NCBI GenBank assembly: GCA_031259655.1
Contig: JAIRLF010000245.1
Span: 1-5,828, forward strand
DNA: 5,828 bases
Reading direction: 5' to 3'
DNA from: Prevotellaceae bacterium
GTDB taxonomy: Bacteria > Bacteroidota > Bacteroidia > Bacteroidales > UBA932
Made by a program: the position numbers and the translations under genes. The notes under the pieces are model-generated. The model worked only from the letters and a program-made list of their open reading frames with translations, was not told the DNA's origin and made no database searches. This document shows, piece by piece, positions 4,486 through 5,828 of this stretch (position 1 is its first letter; every line of letters starts with the position of its first letter).

Positions 4486-5828
4486 ACAGTTTTTCCGTCA
4501 GTTCCGAAATCTTGCTCACGTATTGAATATCAATCTTAAATTTGCTTAACTCCGGAGTTTTGCGGTTATATTTCGACACAAAAATTTTCTTGAATCCTAA
4601 CTTCTCCGCTTCCGAAATCCTTGCTACAATTCGATTTACGGGACGAATTTCGCCCGATAATCCTACTTCGCCCGAAAAGCACCAATCCTGCGGGACAGGA
4701 ATGTCGGCGGTTGACGAAAGTATCGACGATACAACAGCAAGGTCTATAGCCGGGTCAATCACTTTTATCCCTCCTGCAATGTTGAGAAACACGTCTTTAA
4801 CCGCTAATCTGAAACCTGCGCGTTTCTCGAGTACAGCCAGTAGCATGTTCAACCGTCGCACGTCGAAACCGGTAGCCGAACGTTGTGGCGTCCCATAAGC
4901 GGCAGTACTTACTAACGATTGTATTTCAATCAGAAACGAACGCGCTCCGTCGAGCATTGCAGCAACGGAACTGCCGCTCAACGATTCGTCGTGGCGAGTT
5001 ATCAGAACTTCCGAAGGATTGACAACTTCCCGTAAACCGCTCCCCGTCATCTCGAAAATGCCAATCTCATCGGTCGAACCGAAACGGTTTTTCATCGACC
5101 TCAAAAGTCGGTAAATATAATTGTTGTCGCCTTCGAACTGTAAAACGACGTCAACAATATGCTCCAGAATTTTAGGACCTGCTATGGAACCGTCTTTCGT
5201 GATGTGCCCGATGACAAACACCGGCGTGTTGCTTTCTTTTGCATAACGCATAAGCATTGCGGCGCATTCTCTTATCTGAGAGACGCTTCCCGGAGAGGAG
5301 TCCAATTTTTCGGTGTAAATAGTCTGTATCGAATCTATCACAATGAAGTCGGGTTCAGTCTCTTTTGCTTGCAAGAGGATGTTGTCTAACAGTGTTTCGG
5401 GGAGGATGAAGCAATTGCTGTTCTTGCCTCCGCCGAGACGTTCGGCGCGGAGTTTAATTTGGCTGGCGCTCTCTTCGCCCGAGACATACAGCGTCTTTAA
5501 ATTCGGCTGTTTCAAAGCTATTTGCAGGCTTAATGTCGATTTTCCTATGCCGGGTTCTCCTCCAATAAGCGCAATCGAACCTGCGACAAGACCACCGCCA
5601 AGCAATCGGTTCATTTCGTTGTTTGCAAGTAATATTCTGTTATGTTCTTCGATACTGATGTCGTTTATATTCACGGGTTTTATCGAAGTTTTGCCTGCAA
5701 CGACCTGTGCAGACGAAGTTTTCGAAACTATTTCTTCCACAAATGAGTTCCATTCGTTACAGGCGGGGCATTTCCCCAACCATTTCGCCGATTCGTAGCC
5801 GCACTGCTGACAAAAATACGCTTTTTTT
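4472..5828 (-). CDS. radA: DNA repair protein RadA (Sms), 5' end outside window
   Basis: RadA is a DnaB-like hexameric ATPase that drives branch migration during homologous recombination and repair. The frame is open to the window edge, so 451 residues are visible. No in-frame ATG lies in the visible part; the 5' codons read KKAYFCQQCGYESAKWLGKC, so only a few residues are missing from a family length of about 455. Counting from the first visible full codon, the zinc finger is C6, C9, C20 and C23. Walker A is GEPGIGKST (90-98) and Walker B is FIVIDS (161-166). The RadA signature KNRFG is at 246-250. The C-terminal Lon-protease-like domain includes FSGEVGLSGEIRPV (384-397); in RadA this domain is structural, not proteolytic. 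A start at the TTG of 5777-5779 would cut off half of the zinc finger and is not credible. The stop (4472-4474) lies inside the convergent acyl-CoA reductase gene. Its promoter is outside the window. Confidence 0.96.
   Translation of the reverse strand, partial: KKAYFCQQCGYESAKWLGKCPACNEWNSFVEEIVSKTSSAQVVAGKTSIKPVNINDISIEEHNRILLANNEMNRLLGGGLVAGSIALIGGEPGIGKSTLSLQIALKQPNLKTLYVSGEESASQIKLRAERLGGGKNSNCFILPETLLDNILLQAKETEPDFIVIDSIQTIYTEKLDSSPGSVSQIRECAAMLMRYAKESNTPVFVIGHITKDGSIAGPKILEHIVDVVLQFEGDNNYIYRLLRSMKNRFGSTDEIGIFEMTGSGLREVVNPSEVLITRHDESLSGSSVAAMLDGARSFLIEIQSLVSTAAYGTPQRSATGFDVRRLNMLLAVLEKRAGFRLAVKDVFLNIAGGIKVIDPAIDLAVVSSILSSTADIPVPQDWCFSGEVGLSGEIRPVNRIVARISEAEKLGFKKIFVSKYNRKTPELSKFKIDIQYVSKISELTEKLFKNA

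Overview
The window looks like a chromosomal stretch from a member of the Bacteroidota, probably order Bacteroidales. Three transcription units are preceded by the Bacteroidota-type -7 element TAnnTTTG (at 75-82, 1772-1779 and 2028-2035). No start codon has a usable Shine-Dalgarno sequence. The protein set (GH109-type oxidoreductase, a stand-alone LuxC-like acyl-CoA reductase, an MqnB-like nucleosidase) also fits this phylum. The species cannot be named from the sequence alone.

Layout. Positions 1-155 hold an A/C-rich then A/T-rich leader with a promoter-like element. A single gene (156-1568, +) follows, for a Tat-exported NAD-dependent GH109 glycosidase (Gfo/Idh/MocA fold). The 226 bases after it are packed with repeats: a 7-bp tandem repeat starting inside the stop codon, nested inverted repeats, and a GC-rich hairpin between two copies of a 13-bp repeat. 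A tRNA-Lys(CUU) gene (1795-1867, +) has its own promoter and an intrinsic terminator. A further direct-repeat block (1930-1991) precedes a second well-formed promoter.

That promoter drives a tight three-gene operon on the + strand: a DEDDh 3'-5' exonuclease with a DUF3820-like tail (2055-2831), a futalosine hydrolase-like nucleosidase (mqnB, 2828-3451) and a LuxC-family acyl-CoA reductase (3448-4485). Both junctions are 4-base ATGA overlaps, so translation is probably coupled. The last gene runs tail to tail, with a 14-bp overlap, into radA on the - strand (4472 to the window edge). The radA start codon lies outside the window.

How the genes relate. GH109 releases terminal alpha-N-acetylgalactosamine from host or microbial glycans and is a stand-alone function here. 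The operon mixes DNA 3'-end processing, menaquinone-precursor or purine-nucleoside cleavage, and acyl-CoA reduction; no single pathway obviously links them. RadA acts in recombination and repair. I see no CRISPR array, transposase, phage gene or defence system. The most unusual material is the repeat-dense intergenic DNA, the odd operon composition, and an 11-bp perfect GC-rich hairpin buried in the acyl-CoA reductase gene.
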